64,000 bases of DNA, from contig CAMDDJ010000002.1 in assembly GCA_945891385.1 (NCBI GenBank), forward strand, positions 62,001 to 126,000, in the 5' to 3' direction. Both the position numbers and the translations under genes were made by a program. Position 1 is the stretch's first letter. Every line of letters begins with the position of its first letter. The notes beneath the pieces were generated by a model. That model worked only from the letters and a program-made list of their open reading frames with translations. It ran no database searches and was not told the origin of the DNA. Positions 53,251 through 63,114 of this stretch are shown piece by piece. This stretch comes from Candidatus Kuenenia stuttgartensis. Its GTDB lineage: Bacteria; Planctomycetota; Planctomycetia; Pirellulales; UBA1268.

Positions 53251-54192
53251 CTAGGCCCGCCTCCAGACAGCGTCCCAGCCGACCTCTGCTCGCTCGACCG
53301 CCGGAGTCGCTTCCACCCGCCAGCGGCCAGCGTCCACCGGGTACCCGGCGGTGGTGACAAGGCCCGGCTGCCGAGCCCCCCAGAAATCGTTGAAGGCCTC
53401 CATGGCCCGTTCCCGCACATACTTCGCCGTCATGCTGGCGACCGCCACCGGGATCCGCGACTCCCCGCCGACCGAGAACTCGATCCGACCACCGGTGCCG
53501 ATCCGATAGCTGCTGCGGGCCGGCGTCTCTTCGAGTGGAGAGACCAACCCCGTGTCAAAGGCCTGGGTCACCTGAGCCGCGTAGCGACGGCGGCCCCCAT
53601 GGCGATCGCACCAGATGACGAGGGGCTCTGCCGACGCGTCCGCGAGCCCGACGACCGCGAGCGACGCTGCCAGGTCGAGCGTGACCTTCGACAGGATGTC
53701 GCTCTTGTTGAGCCCGCGATCGAGCAGGCCATTGAACTCACCCGGTTGGACAACCCGACAGCGGACGGCCGCCAGCCGCACGCCCCGCCCGCCGAGACGC
53801 TGCCGGATCTCCGCTGCCGCGTCATGCCAGGCGGAAGCCTCCTGGTGCCGAGGCACTCTCAGTCGATCGATGGCATCCTGTTCGGGAGGTGGATCACCGA
53901 CCGTGAGTTCCAGAGCGACGGCCAGGCCTGGCCAATCGGTTGGCAACGACGCACCTGTCAAACCGAGAGCGACCAGAACGCCGCCTTCGAGCTGCTCAAA
54001 GCCGGCCCCGGCCCGATAGATGGTTTTCGAGTCGCCCCAGAGCCGGGCGGGCACCGCGGCGTCCACGGCCGCTGCCAGGATCGCCTCGACAGCATCAGGC
54101 GGAGCGGCCACCTGCCAGGCCGTGGCTGCCACCGTGAGCGGGCCGAGGTTCGGCCCGTAACCCGCTTCGTCCGTGCCGATCAGGAGCGTCAT
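53251..54192 (-). CDS. RNase HII-like nuclease, divergent
   Basis: A 313-aa protein. Its N-terminus LLIGTDEAGYGPNLGPLTVAA matches the RNase HII/HIII active-site strand (Asp8, Glu9). LWGDSKTIYRAG gives the DSK motif, VIWCDRHGGRRRY a later Asp, and SMTAKYVRERAMEAFNDFW the conserved Lys/Arg helix. It is about 110 residues longer than RNase HII and lacks the N-terminal domain of RNase HIII, so it forms a divergent group. It probably cuts RNA in RNA-DNA hybrids. The start overlaps the SPOUT methyltransferase stop by 4 bases. Confidence 0.75.
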   Translation of the reverse strand: MTLLIGTDEAGYGPNLGPLTVAATAWQVAAPPDAVEAILAAAVDAAVPARLWGDSKTIYRAGAGFEQLEGGVLVALGLTGASLPTDWPGLAVALELTVGDPPPEQDAIDRLRVPRHQEASAWHDAAAEIRQRLGGRGVRLAAVRCRVVQPGEFNGLLDRGLNKSDILSKVTLDLAASLAVVGLADASAEPLVIWCDRHGGRRRYAAQVTQAFDTGLVSPLEETPARSSYRIGTGGRIEFSVGGESRIPVAVASMTAKYVRERAMEAFNDFWGARQPGLVTTAGYPVDAGRWRVEATPAVERAEVGWDAVWRRA

Positions 54193-54704
54193 GGGCGAGT
54201 CTCAGACCCAGCCGGCCACTGGCGACAGTATTCGTACACGGCGATGGCGGTCGCTGTGGCGGCGTTGAGGCTGTGGGGGAGCCCCGCCATCGGGATCTCG
54301 GCCACACGGTGCAGCCGGGCGAGTTCCTCCGGCGTGAGCCCGGTCCGTTCATTACCGATCACCAACGCCGTCCGGGCGACGAAGCGAAAACTGAAGAGCG
54401 ACTCCGAATGGGTTGCCTGCTCGAGCCCCACGAGTTCCCAGCCATCGGCTCGCAGCCGGTCGAGCACCGGCGGAAGGCTACGGTGCACTTCGATCTCCAC
54501 CGCCTCGGCACCGTCGCGGGCGATTCGTCCGTGAATGCCGGCGGCCCCGCAGGCGATCACCCGCTGGATGCCGAAACAGCCGCAGGTTCGTACGATGTGC
54601 GAGAGATTCACGTGGCTCCGCATCGGCGGGCAGGCCACGATGAGTTCGCGGGCGGCCGCGGGCGACTCAGGAGGCTTGTGGCGGATGTGCTCGAACCGGG
54701 ACAT
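54189..54704 (-). CDS. SPOUT (TrmH-type) RNA methyltransferase
   Basis: A 171-aa SPOUT-fold methyltransferase. N-terminal SHVNLSHIVRTCGCFGIQRV is motif 1, VIGNERTGLTPEEL motif 2 and IPMAGLPHSLNAATATAIAVYEY motif 3, which together form the SAM-binding knot. It should add a methyl group to tRNA or rRNA, probably a ribose 2'-O. ATG 54704 gives the family's usual short form; the frame open to 54929 adds low-complexity sequence. Its start codon shares bases with the divergent TlpA-like start. Confidence 0.85.
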   Translation of the reverse strand: MSRFEHIRHKPPESPAAARELIVACPPMRSHVNLSHIVRTCGCFGIQRVIACGAAGIHGRIARDGAEAVEIEVHRSLPPVLDRLRADGWELVGLEQATHSESLFSFRFVARTALVIGNERTGLTPEELARLHRVAEIPMAGLPHSLNAATATAIAVYEYCRQWPAGSETRP

Positions 54705-55386
54705 GGTGGAACGCAGCGTGGTGAGGAAGCCAGTCCCCATAGTGTGTGGCTCGAGCCGCGGGCGAGGAATCCCAGCGGGCTGGTCGGCGGCAATTGTCGG
54801 CCTCGCTGCCTGCCTGACCGCGGGCTGCGGCAGCCAGCTCACTGAGGCGACGCCCGAGGCCGAGGCTCCTGTCGCCGCGGCCCCTGTGCCGCCGACGGCC
54901 GAGACCCCCGCCGATCCGGCTTTGCCCATCGCGGTCCGGCTCGTCGATCATGCGGGGGCGATGAAGGAAGTGGCTTCGCATCTCGGAAAGGTCGTGGTGC
55001 TCGATTGCTGGAGTACCTCCTGCCCCCCGTGTGTCAAGGAGTTTCCCGGACTCGTCGCCCTGGCCGGGCGACATGGCGACCGGGTGGTCTGCATCTCGCT
55101 GGCCTTCGACTACGACGGCAGCGGTGACCCCGAAGAACTGGTGCCGCCGATCACGAAGTTCCTCGAACGTGTCGGCGCCGGCCGGGTGACGAATCTGATT
55201 TCGAGCGAACCGGCCGACGACCTCTACCGCAAACTCGACCTCGCGAGCGTGCCGGCGGTGTATATCTGGAAGCCAAACGGCGAGCGGTCGATCCGCTACG
55301 ACGACGAACGAGCGGCCCGCGATCTCGGCCGGCCATTCAACTACGACGACATCGAGAAGAAGGTGGCGGCGATCCTGGCCGAGTGA
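54703..55386 (+). CDS. TlpA-like thioredoxin lipoprotein
   Basis: A protein of about 227 aa. A lipoprotein signal (AAIVGLAACLTAGCG, Cys near residue 42) precedes an Ala/Pro-rich linker and a thioredoxin-fold domain with active site CWSTSCPPCVKEFP and cis-Pro segment ASVPAVYIW. It acts outside the cytoplasm as a disulfide reductase or in cytochrome maturation. The start is uncertain: ATG 54703 gives a long N-region, while GTG 54742 (GAGGAAG upstream) would give a more normal signal peptide. It is divergent from the SPOUT methyltransferase. Confidence 0.8.
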   Translation: MVERSVVRKPVPIVCGSSRGRGIPAGWSAAIVGLAACLTAGCGSQLTEATPEAEAPVAAAPVPPTAETPADPALPIAVRLVDHAGAMKEVASHLGKVVVLDCWSTSCPPCVKEFPGLVALAGRHGDRVVCISLAFDYDGSGDPEELVPPITKFLERVGAGRVTNLISSEPADDLYRKLDLASVPAVYIWKPNGERSIRYDDERAARDLGRPFNYDDIEKKVAAILAE

Positions 55387-55510
55387 ACGGGCTGCCGCGC
55401 GGGCCCGGCGGGCATTGAGCCGTTTTCCCCGGCAGCGGCCCGACACCGGTTCACCCAGAATGGCCCCGGGGATAGACTCCCGGCTCTCTTTCCGTAGCGC
55501 GAGAAGACCG

Positions 55511-57184
55511 ATGGCGAGTCGAGAACACCCTGCCCAATCGGTCGCGCCGCGGCCTGGCGATCAGATCCGCAATCCGCTCGCTGGCGGCCGCGAAACGGTC
55601 GAGTCGATCGTGGTGGCCTTTGTGCTCGCCCTGCTCTTCCGCTCGTTCGAGGCCGAAGCCTTCGTGATTCCAACCGGCTCGATGGCCCCCACGCTGATGG
55701 GGCGGCATCGCGACCTGGTCTGCGAGACCTGCGGCGAGGACTTCAGGGTGGGCTGCAGCAAGGAACTCAACGAAGCGACCTGCCGGCTCGAGCCGCGGGC
55801 CTTCGTCCGCCGAGCCCGCTGCCCAAACTGCGGCGCCGAGACCCAACTGACCGACGCCTCGGGCCGCTATCTCCACGAGTTCCCCCCCTACACCGGCGAC
55901 CGGATCATCGTGGAGAAGTTTGCCTACGATTTCGTGGAGCCCTCCCGCTGGGACGTGGTGGTCTTCAAGTATCCGGAAGATGCCCGGGTCAACTACATCA
56001 AGCGGCTGATCGGCCTACCGGGCGAGACGGTGAGCATCGCCGGCGGCGACATCTGGACCGACCGCGGCACCGGCGAGCCGGTCATCGCCCGCAAACCACC
56101 GCATCGTCTCCTCGCGATGCTCCAGTGCGTCCACGACAGCCGCCATCGTCCGCCCTCGGACCTCGCACGGGATTGGCCGGCTGCCTGGATCGATTGGGCC
56201 GACGACCCGACCGGCGGCGACCGGTGGACGACCACGGATGACGGCCAATCGTTCAGCACGAACGCGGCGGCTCCGGCGACGCTCCGCTGGCGGCACTGCA
56301 TCCCGCGGGATTGGAACCCTGCCGGGCCACCGCCCCAGGTGGAACCCGCCCTCGTCGGCGACTTTCAGCCCTACAACCAAGACCCCGAGTACGTCGCGCT
56401 GCACCGGTCTCAGGTCCTCGGGGCCCTGCTCGATGGCGCGCACTGGGTGGGCGACCTTGCAGTCGAGTGCGACCTCCGAAACCAGGGGGATGGCGGCACG
56501 GTCGTCTTCGATCTCGTCGAGGCCGGAATTCGGCATGAGTGTGCCATCGACTTGGCAACCGGTGTCGCCACGCTCTCCCGCGATGGCAACCAGCTTGCTC
56601 TGGGCAACAGCGGGATTCTCGGCACAGGCCGCTGGCAGGTGATGTTCGCCAACGTCGACGACGAGCTCTCGCTGTTCGTGAACGGCCGGCGGGTGACAAC
56701 CGACCAGGCGGCCACCTGGACCCGGTCGATCGACGAGGCGTCGGCAGCGCGGCCGGTCGTCCGCGGCGGAGTCCTCGGCGGGGCGGCCGACGATCTGGCG
56801 CCTGCCGGCATCACCTCCCGCGGGGCCAACGTGACCGTCGCCGACCTACGGGTGCTCCGCGACGTCTACTATGTGGCCAGCGGCTCCCAGGCGGCGCTGA
56901 TCGGCCGCGAGCCAGAGGAGCCGGTGATCCGTTTCCCGCTGGATGAGGACCAGTTCTTCATGCTGGGCGACAACTCGTCGGCCAGCAAGGACGGTCGAGC
57001 CTGGGGCACCCCTGAGGAGCCGATCCACCACGTGGACCGCCGGCTCCTGATTGGCAGGGCACTGGTGGTCTTCTGGCCCCACGCCGTTCCCACCTCCTGG
57101 AATGTAAAAGCTGCCGAGCGGTGCGGCTGGGAATTGCGATTGCCCTGCCTGCCCAACTTCGCGAGGATGCGGTTTGTGAGGTGA
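55511..57184 (+). CDS. lepB: Signal peptidase I with zinc ribbon and large insert
   Basis: A 557-aa protein, about twice the usual length. A transmembrane segment (residues 30-45) is followed by the catalytic Ser57 in PTGSMAPTL and Lys164 in YIKRLIGLPGE. Between them lies a Cys-rich insertion (C71, C74, C82, C91, C104, C107), probably a zinc ribbon. A second insert of roughly 250 residues separates the Lys region from the C-terminal box E (MLGDNSSASKDGRAWG). Within it, residues about 310-450 look like a LamG-type beta-sandwich. It removes signal peptides from exported proteins. ATG 55511 follows GAGAAG. Confidence 0.88.
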   Translation: MASREHPAQSVAPRPGDQIRNPLAGGRETVESIVVAFVLALLFRSFEAEAFVIPTGSMAPTLMGRHRDLVCETCGEDFRVGCSKELNEATCRLEPRAFVRRARCPNCGAETQLTDASGRYLHEFPPYTGDRIIVEKFAYDFVEPSRWDVVVFKYPEDARVNYIKRLIGLPGETVSIAGGDIWTDRGTGEPVIARKPPHRLLAMLQCVHDSRHRPPSDLARDWPAAWIDWADDPTGGDRWTTTDDGQSFSTNAAAPATLRWRHCIPRDWNPAGPPPQVEPALVGDFQPYNQDPEYVALHRSQVLGALLDGAHWVGDLAVECDLRNQGDGGTVVFDLVEAGIRHECAIDLATGVATLSRDGNQLALGNSGILGTGRWQVMFANVDDELSLFVNGRRVTTDQAATWTRSIDEASAARPVVRGGVLGGAADDLAPAGITSRGANVTVADLRVLRDVYYVASGSQAALIGREPEEPVIRFPLDEDQFFMLGDNSSASKDGRAWGTPEEPIHHVDRRLLIGRALVVFWPHAVPTSWNVKAAERCGWELRLPCLPNFARMRFVR

Positions 57185-57225
57185 TGGCCGCCGGACGGGC
57201 GGCCCAAACCCGGTGAGGCGCAGGG

Positions 57226-57960
<735 letters not shown>

Positions 57961-57985
57961 GCGAATCAGTGCCTCTGCTTCAGCG

Positions 57986-58012
57986 GTGCAGGGGCATCCA
58001 TGCCCCCTGCAC
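57986..58012 (+). terminator. GC-rich hairpin after lptB
   Basis: GTGCAGGGGCA pairs with TGCCCCCTGCAC around the loop TCCA, with one bulged base, 25 bases after the lptB stop. It has no T-run. It is followed by further GC-rich palindromes to about 58070. It probably ends the signal peptidase-lptB transcript. Confidence 0.5.
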
Positions 58013-58104
58013 CTCGGCGGCCCTCCGGCCGCCGGCCGCACCTCCGGGCGGCCGTGGGCGTGCGCGGATGGGTGGATCTACGGGCTGAAGACGAATCAGC
58101 ACCG

Positions 58105-58420
58105 TATTAGGCAGGCTGCAAGCCTGCCCCCACAGGTCAACTGGTACACGGGCTTCCCCGGAAGGGCTTCCCAAGAAGGGCCTCAAGGAAAAGGGTTGCC
58201 AGGTCGGGGTTGCCCGTACCCCGAGAGCCGGCGTAGAGAACCAGCGAAGCCATGGATGGCGAAGCGCAGTTCTCTCCGAGGGAGCGGAGCCCAGGATGGG
58301 CGAAGCGAACGTCCGGCGACGGGGTATGGGCAACCCCGACCCACCAGGCGGCGTCGTCTCCGCCCCTCTATACGCCACGCCGGCGAACGTCCGGCGAACG
58401 GCCACGGGCAACCCGAAGGC
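58105..58420 (+). repeat. Structured intergenic repeat, copy B, with extra 3' part
   Basis: The core is 58204-58339. Outer arms TCGGGGTTGCCCGTACCCCG and CGGGGTATGGGCAACCCCGA pair at 19 of 20 positions. The central stem AGAGAAC/GTTCTCT is at 58235-58241 with 58269-58275, and a hairpin GCCCA-GGA-TGGGC is at 58289-58301. The lead-in at 58110-58155 holds hairpin GGCAGGCT-GCA-AGCCTGCC and AACTGGTACACGGG, as in copy A. At 58383-58415 part of the 3' segment is repeated (CGAACGTCCGGCGAACGG). It lies between lptB and the PSD1 gene. Confidence 0.75.
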
Positions 58421-58475
58421 TTCTCCCGTAGACTGGACTCCCGGGTGAGATCCAAGTCTTCGGTTGGTGCCGCCG

Positions 58476-61400
58476 ATGCTCTTTGTTCCGCAGAGACTCG
58501 CGCTGGTCGGCGTGGTGGCCGGCCTCGTGGCCTGGCAGACCGCCGCAGCCCGCGGAGCCGACCTACCAGCGGCCGACCACGAGTTCTTCGAGTCGAGGGT
58601 GCGGCCCTTACTCGTGGCCCACTGTGTCGAGTGCCATTCGGCGGAGGCAGGCGACCCAGAAGGCGGCCTCTCGTTCGACTCGCGGGCCGACTTTCTCACC
58701 ACCGAGGGCCTGGCGGTGGCGGGCGATCCCGATCGGAGCCTGATCGTCCAGGCCGTCCGCTACGACGGCAGCCTGCAGATGCCGCCGGAGGGAAAGCTAC
58801 CGGCCGAGGCCATCGCGACCATCGAAGAGTGGGTCCGCCGCGGGCTGCCCTGGCCTGACGATGGCAAGGCTGCCAGCGTCAGCGGTTTCGACATGGCGGC
58901 CCGCAAAGCCGCACACTGGTGCTGGCAGCCGCCTCGCCAGTCAGTCCCGCCAGACGTGCGGGATCCAGCCTGGTGTCGCGGCGAGATCGACCGGTTTGTG
59001 CTCGCGCGACTGGAGTCGGCGGGGATGGCGCCGGCGGCCGAAGCCGAGCCGGCGGTGCTCGTCCGCCGGGCCGCCGAGGTCCTCACCGGCCTACCGGCCG
59101 ATCCGGCCGAGGTCGAGACCGTGGCGGCCGATCCCGATCCCACCGCCTTCGAGCGGTATGTCGACCGACTGCTCGCCTCGCCCCACTACGGAGAGCGGTT
59201 CGGCCGCCACTGGCTCGATGTGGTGCGGTATGCCGAGTCCCGCGGCCATGAGTTCGACTTCGACATCCCCGATGCCTGGCGGTACCGCGACTGGGTCGTG
59301 GCCGCTTTCAACGCCGACCTTCCCTACGACCGGTTCATCCGTGAACAGCTTGCCGGCGACCTCGTCGCCGATCCGCGGCTCGACGCGAATGGTGCCAACG
59401 AATCGATCGTGGGAACCGGCTTCTGGTTTCTCGGGGAAGAGGTGCACTCGCCCGTCGACATCCTCCAGGACGAGGCCGATCGGGTCGACAATCGGATTGA
59501 CACCTTCGGCAAGGCATTTCTCGGCCTCACGCTCGGCTGTGCCCGCTGCCATGACCACAAGTTCGACGCGATCTCCACCGCGGATTACTACGCGATCGCC
59601 GGGATGCTGATGTCGAGCAGCTATCGGCAGGTGCCATTTGAATCGCTCGAGTCCAACCGGGCGGTGGCTGCCGAGGCAGAGGACGTGCGGGCCGCCTCAC
59701 AGGACCGCCTTCTGCCGCTGGTCGGCGAACTGCTGGTGACCGTGCCGGATGCTGCGGCCGCCCTGCCGACTTCAGCCGAACTGGCGACATCGGCCGCCGA
59801 GTGCCAGATCTCGGACGCGCGGCGCGAGGTCGAGACCCAGATCGCCGACTACACCCGGGGCGATGCCGCAACGCCTCTCATTCTCGACGCGGCCGCCTGG
59901 AGCCTGGCGCCGATCGGCCAGGTTCGCAGCGTATCAGCGGAGGGTGGACCGCGCGTGGAACTCGCCGGCACGAGCGTCGCCCGGAGCGACGCCGTCTGGT
60001 CGCAGACCTCGTCGCAGGGCGGCCGCGAACCTGGCGCGATCGGTCAGGTGGATCGAGCCGGCCGCATCCTGCGGACGCCCAAGGTCCGCCTCTCTCAGGG
60101 CGTGCTCTGGCATCGCGTTCGCGGCCACCTGCAGATCGTCTCCGTCGTCGATAGCCATCGACTGATCCACGGACCTCTCTACGGGACGAACGTGATGCAG
60201 GTGGACACGCAGGGAGAGTGGCGGTGGGTGCGCCAGGATCTCAAGCGCGACCTCCGCTGGATCGACACGTCCCACGTCGTCCATGTGGAGTATGCGGCGA
60301 TCGCCGGGGCCGCCGAGGTGGCGGAGGTCGTGGCCGCCAGTGAGGAGCCCGTTCGCCCTGACCCCTTCGTCGCGGCGTTCCGCGAACGCTCCACACCGCC
60401 GCTCGACACGCTTCGCGAACTGCAGGCAGGGTTGGTCAACGCCTGCCGTGAAGGACGCAGCCTCCCGCCGGAGCAGGCCATTCTTGCCAGCCGGCTCCTG
60501 GCATCACCGCAGATCGATTGGTCGGCAGGCGTCGCCAGACAGCTCGCCGACGAGTCTGCCCAGACGGCAGCCGCCGAGGAGGCCGTTTTCAGCCGTGCAC
60601 GAAGAGCCTCGGCCACGGTGGCCGCGATCCTCGATGGCAACGGCATCGATCAGTTCGTGCTTGTGAAAGGTTCGGCGGCTCGGCCCGGTTCCAGCGCGCC
60701 GCGACGGTTTCTGGAAGCGATCGACGGAGGCGACCAGCCACCCTGGCCGACCGATTCCTCCGGCCGGCGGGAGCTCGCCGACCGAGTGCTCGCCGCCGAC
60801 AACCCACTCACGGCGCGGGTGGCGGTCAACCGAATCTGGCATCACCTCTTCGGCCGCGGCCTCGTGGCGACCCCCGACAACTTCGGCCTGCTCGGTGAAC
60901 CGCCGGCCGATCCCCTCGCCCAGGCGTTGCTCGACACCCTGGCCGTGCGGTTCGTCCAGGAGGGCTGGAGCGTCAAGCGGTTGGTGCGGGAGATCGTGAC
61001 GAGCAGCACGTGGCGGATGAGTTCCATCAGGTCAGCGACGGCGGCGAAACACGATCCGCTCAATATCCTGCTCCATTGTGCACCGATCCGCCGCCTCGAG
61101 GGGGAGGCGATCCGCGACAAGATTCTGGCGGTCTCAGGGCGGCTCGATCCTCAGGTGGGGGGCCCGAGCGTGCCGGTACACCTGACCGAGTTCCACGCGG
61201 GCCGCGGCCGGCCCACCCCGGGGCCCATGGACGGCGCCGGCCGGCGGAGCATCTACACGGCCGTCCGCCGGAATTTCCTGCCTGGGTTTCTGGTGGCGTT
61301 CGACTACCCGGTGCCATTTCAGACGATGGGCCGGCGGACGGTCACCAACGTGCCTGCCCAGCCGCTGACGCTGATGAACGACCCGTTCGTGGTCGAGCAG

Positions 61401-61649
61401 GCACACCGCTGGTCCGCCCGAGTTCTTGCCTATCCAGGTCTCTCACCCAGCGACCGCATCGACCGGATGTATCGTGAGGCCTTCGCCCGGCCCCCGGAGC
61501 CTGAAGAGACAGAGGACGTGCTCGAGTTCTTGACCGCCCAGACCACCAGCCACAGCGGCGACGTCACCACCGACCAGGCGGTTCCGGCCGCCTGGGCCGC
61601 CCTCGCCCACGCGCTCATCAACGCCAAGGAATTCAGCTTCGTGCCATGA
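58476..61649 (+). CDS. PSD1-type planctomycete cytochrome c protein
   Basis: A protein of about 1057 aa. A signal peptide (LALVGVVAGLVAWQTAAARGAD) precedes a planctomycete cytochrome-c-like domain (PSCyt1) with haem motif CVECH near residue 51, followed by LQMPPEGKL. A DUF1549 domain (PSCyt2) lies near residues 170-360 (RHWLDVVRYAESRGHEFDF, CARCHDHKFD, a second haem-like CxxCH). A long variable middle follows, and a DUF1553 (PSD1) domain at about 750-1050. Such proteins are abundant in planctomycetes; their role is probably extracytoplasmic redox or polysaccharide degradation. ATG 58476 is preferred to an earlier TTG. It overlaps the DUF1501 gene by 4 bases. Confidence 0.9.
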   Translation: MLFVPQRLALVGVVAGLVAWQTAAARGADLPAADHEFFESRVRPLLVAHCVECHSAEAGDPEGGLSFDSRADFLTTEGLAVAGDPDRSLIVQAVRYDGSLQMPPEGKLPAEAIATIEEWVRRGLPWPDDGKAASVSGFDMAARKAAHWCWQPPRQSVPPDVRDPAWCRGEIDRFVLARLESAGMAPAAEAEPAVLVRRAAEVLTGLPADPAEVETVAADPDPTAFERYVDRLLASPHYGERFGRHWLDVVRYAESRGHEFDFDIPDAWRYRDWVVAAFNADLPYDRFIREQLAGDLVADPRLDANGANESIVGTGFWFLGEEVHSPVDILQDEADRVDNRIDTFGKAFLGLTLGCARCHDHKFDAISTADYYAIAGMLMSSSYRQVPFESLESNRAVAAEAEDVRAASQDRLLPLVGELLVTVPDAAAALPTSAELATSAAECQISDARREVETQIADYTRGDAATPLILDAAAWSLAPIGQVRSVSAEGGPRVELAGTSVARSDAVWSQTSSQGGREPGAIGQVDRAGRILRTPKVRLSQGVLWHRVRGHLQIVSVVDSHRLIHGPLYGTNVMQVDTQGEWRWVRQDLKRDLRWIDTSHVVHVEYAAIAGAAEVAEVVAASEEPVRPDPFVAAFRERSTPPLDTLRELQAGLVNACREGRSLPPEQAILASRLLASPQIDWSAGVARQLADESAQTAAAEEAVFSRARRASATVAAILDGNGIDQFVLVKGSAARPGSSAPRRFLEAIDGGDQPPWPTDSSGRRELADRVLAADNPLTARVAVNRIWHHLFGRGLVATPDNFGLLGEPPADPLAQALLDTLAVRFVQEGWSVKRLVREIVTSSTWRMSSIRSATAAKHDPLNILLHCAPIRRLEGEAIRDKILAVSGRLDPQVGGPSVPVHLTEFHAGRGRPTPGPMDGAGRRSIYTAVRRNFLPGFLVAFDYPVPFQTMGRRTVTNVPAQPLTLMNDPFVVEQAHRWSARVLAYPGLSPSDRIDRMYREAFARPPEPEETEDVLEFLTAQTTSHSGDVTTDQAVPAAWAALAHALINAKEFSFVP

Positions 61650-63103
61650 CCCAATCCGATTCCCACAGCCGACATGTGCGGCATGCCCCGCTCTCCCGTC
61701 GCGACCTGCTCCGCCAGGCGGGCTGTGGCTTCGGTGCCGTGGCAGCGTCGGCCCTCCTCCACGGCGAGACGGCTCGCGGCAGTTCCGGCATCCTGCCGGC
61801 GGTCCATCATCCGGCCCGGGCGACGAGCGTCGTCTTTCTCTACATGGACGGCGGGGTCTCACAGGTCGATTCCTTCGATCCCAAGCCGAGGCTCGACCAG
61901 GACGCCGGCAAGGATCCCCGCTCGCTCTTCAAGGTGGATGCCACGCAGTTCAACAACGTCGGGGCGGTCCTGCCGAGTCCGTGGGCATTTCACCCGCGGG
62001 GCCAGAGCGGCATTCCGGTGAGCGACCTGTTTCCCGAGATCGGGAGCCTGGTCGATGAACTTGCCGTGATCCGCTCGATGACGAGCGAGTTTCCCGAACA
62101 CACCAGTGCCAACTATTTCCTCCACTCGGGGTCCGGGCTCCAAGGCCGACCGAGCATGGGGGCGTGGACGGGCTACGGCCTCGGCAGCCGAAACGATGAC
62201 TTGCCGGGATACGTCGTGATCAATGGCGGCCTGATTCCGCCGGGCGGCCTCGACACGTTCACCAACGGATTCCTGCCGGCGACCTGCCAGGGTTCGGTCA
62301 TCCGGCCCACCGGCACCGGATTGGCCAACGTCATCCCCCAGGATCCATCGGCCGCTAGGCAGCGAGCCACGCTCGATCTGACCCGTCGGCTCGACGAGGG
62401 CTTCACGAATCGCATGGCCGGAGCCGCCGGTCCACCCGACGCCCTGGAGAGCGCGATCGCCAACCAGGAACTGGCTTGGCGGATGCAGGCGGAGGTGCCC
62501 GCGCTGCTCGATCTCTCCGGGGAGACGGCGGCGACCAAGCGGGCCTACGGGATGGAGAGCGAGTTCGAGCCGACTCGAATCTTCGCCGCCGAGTGCCTGT
62601 TGGCTCGCCGGATGGTGGAGCGGGGCGTGCGGTTCGTGGAACTCACCTGCCCGCAGACGAGTGGCAACGACCGCTGGGATCAGCATCACGGCCTCCGCAA
62701 GGGCCATGGTGAGAATGCCCGAGCCGTGGACCAGCCCATCGCGGCCCTGCTCCGCGACCTGCGGGCGCGAGGACTGTTCGAGTCCACGCTCGTCGTCTGG
62801 AGCGGGGAGTTCGGCCGCACGCCCTTCGCCCAAGGCAGCGACGGTCGCGACCACAATCCGCAGGCTTTCTCTCTCTGGCTCGCCGGTGCCGGCATCCGCG
62901 GCGGAACGACGATCGGTGTGACCGACGACTACGGCTATCGGGTGATCGACAAACCCTTCACGATCCACGACCTCCACGCCACGATGCTCCATCTGCTAGG
63001 CATGGATCACACCCAGCTGACCTACCGCTTCAGCGGCCGAGACGTCCGGCTGACCGACGTCTCGGGAGTCGTGATCCGCGACGCCCTCGCCGAACCGGGC
63101 TGA
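61646..63103 (+). CDS. DUF1501 protein, Tat-exported
   Basis: A 485-aa protein of the DUF1501 family (alkaline-phosphatase/sulfatase-like fold). A twin-arginine leader (SRRDLLRQAGCGFGAVAASALL) sends it across the membrane folded. Typical blocks are YMDGGVSQVDSFDPK, HTSANYFLHSG, FVELTCPQTSGNDRWDQH and LVVWSGEFGRTPFAQG followed by GRDHNP. It starts within the stop of the PSD1 gene (ATGA overlap), the normal pairing in planctomycetes. The two are expected to work together outside the cytoplasm; the substrate is not known. Confidence 0.93.
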   Translation: MTQSDSHSRHVRHAPLSRRDLLRQAGCGFGAVAASALLHGETARGSSGILPAVHHPARATSVVFLYMDGGVSQVDSFDPKPRLDQDAGKDPRSLFKVDATQFNNVGAVLPSPWAFHPRGQSGIPVSDLFPEIGSLVDELAVIRSMTSEFPEHTSANYFLHSGSGLQGRPSMGAWTGYGLGSRNDDLPGYVVINGGLIPPGGLDTFTNGFLPATCQGSVIRPTGTGLANVIPQDPSAARQRATLDLTRRLDEGFTNRMAGAAGPPDALESAIANQELAWRMQAEVPALLDLSGETAATKRAYGMESEFEPTRIFAAECLLARRMVERGVRFVELTCPQTSGNDRWDQHHGLRKGHGENARAVDQPIAALLRDLRARGLFESTLVVWSGEFGRTPFAQGSDGRDHNPQAFSLWLAGAGIRGGTTIGVTDDYGYRVIDKPFTIHDLHATMLHLLGMDHTQLTYRFSGRDVRLTDVSGVVIRDALAEPG

Positions 63104-63114
63104 CTGATCCGGGC

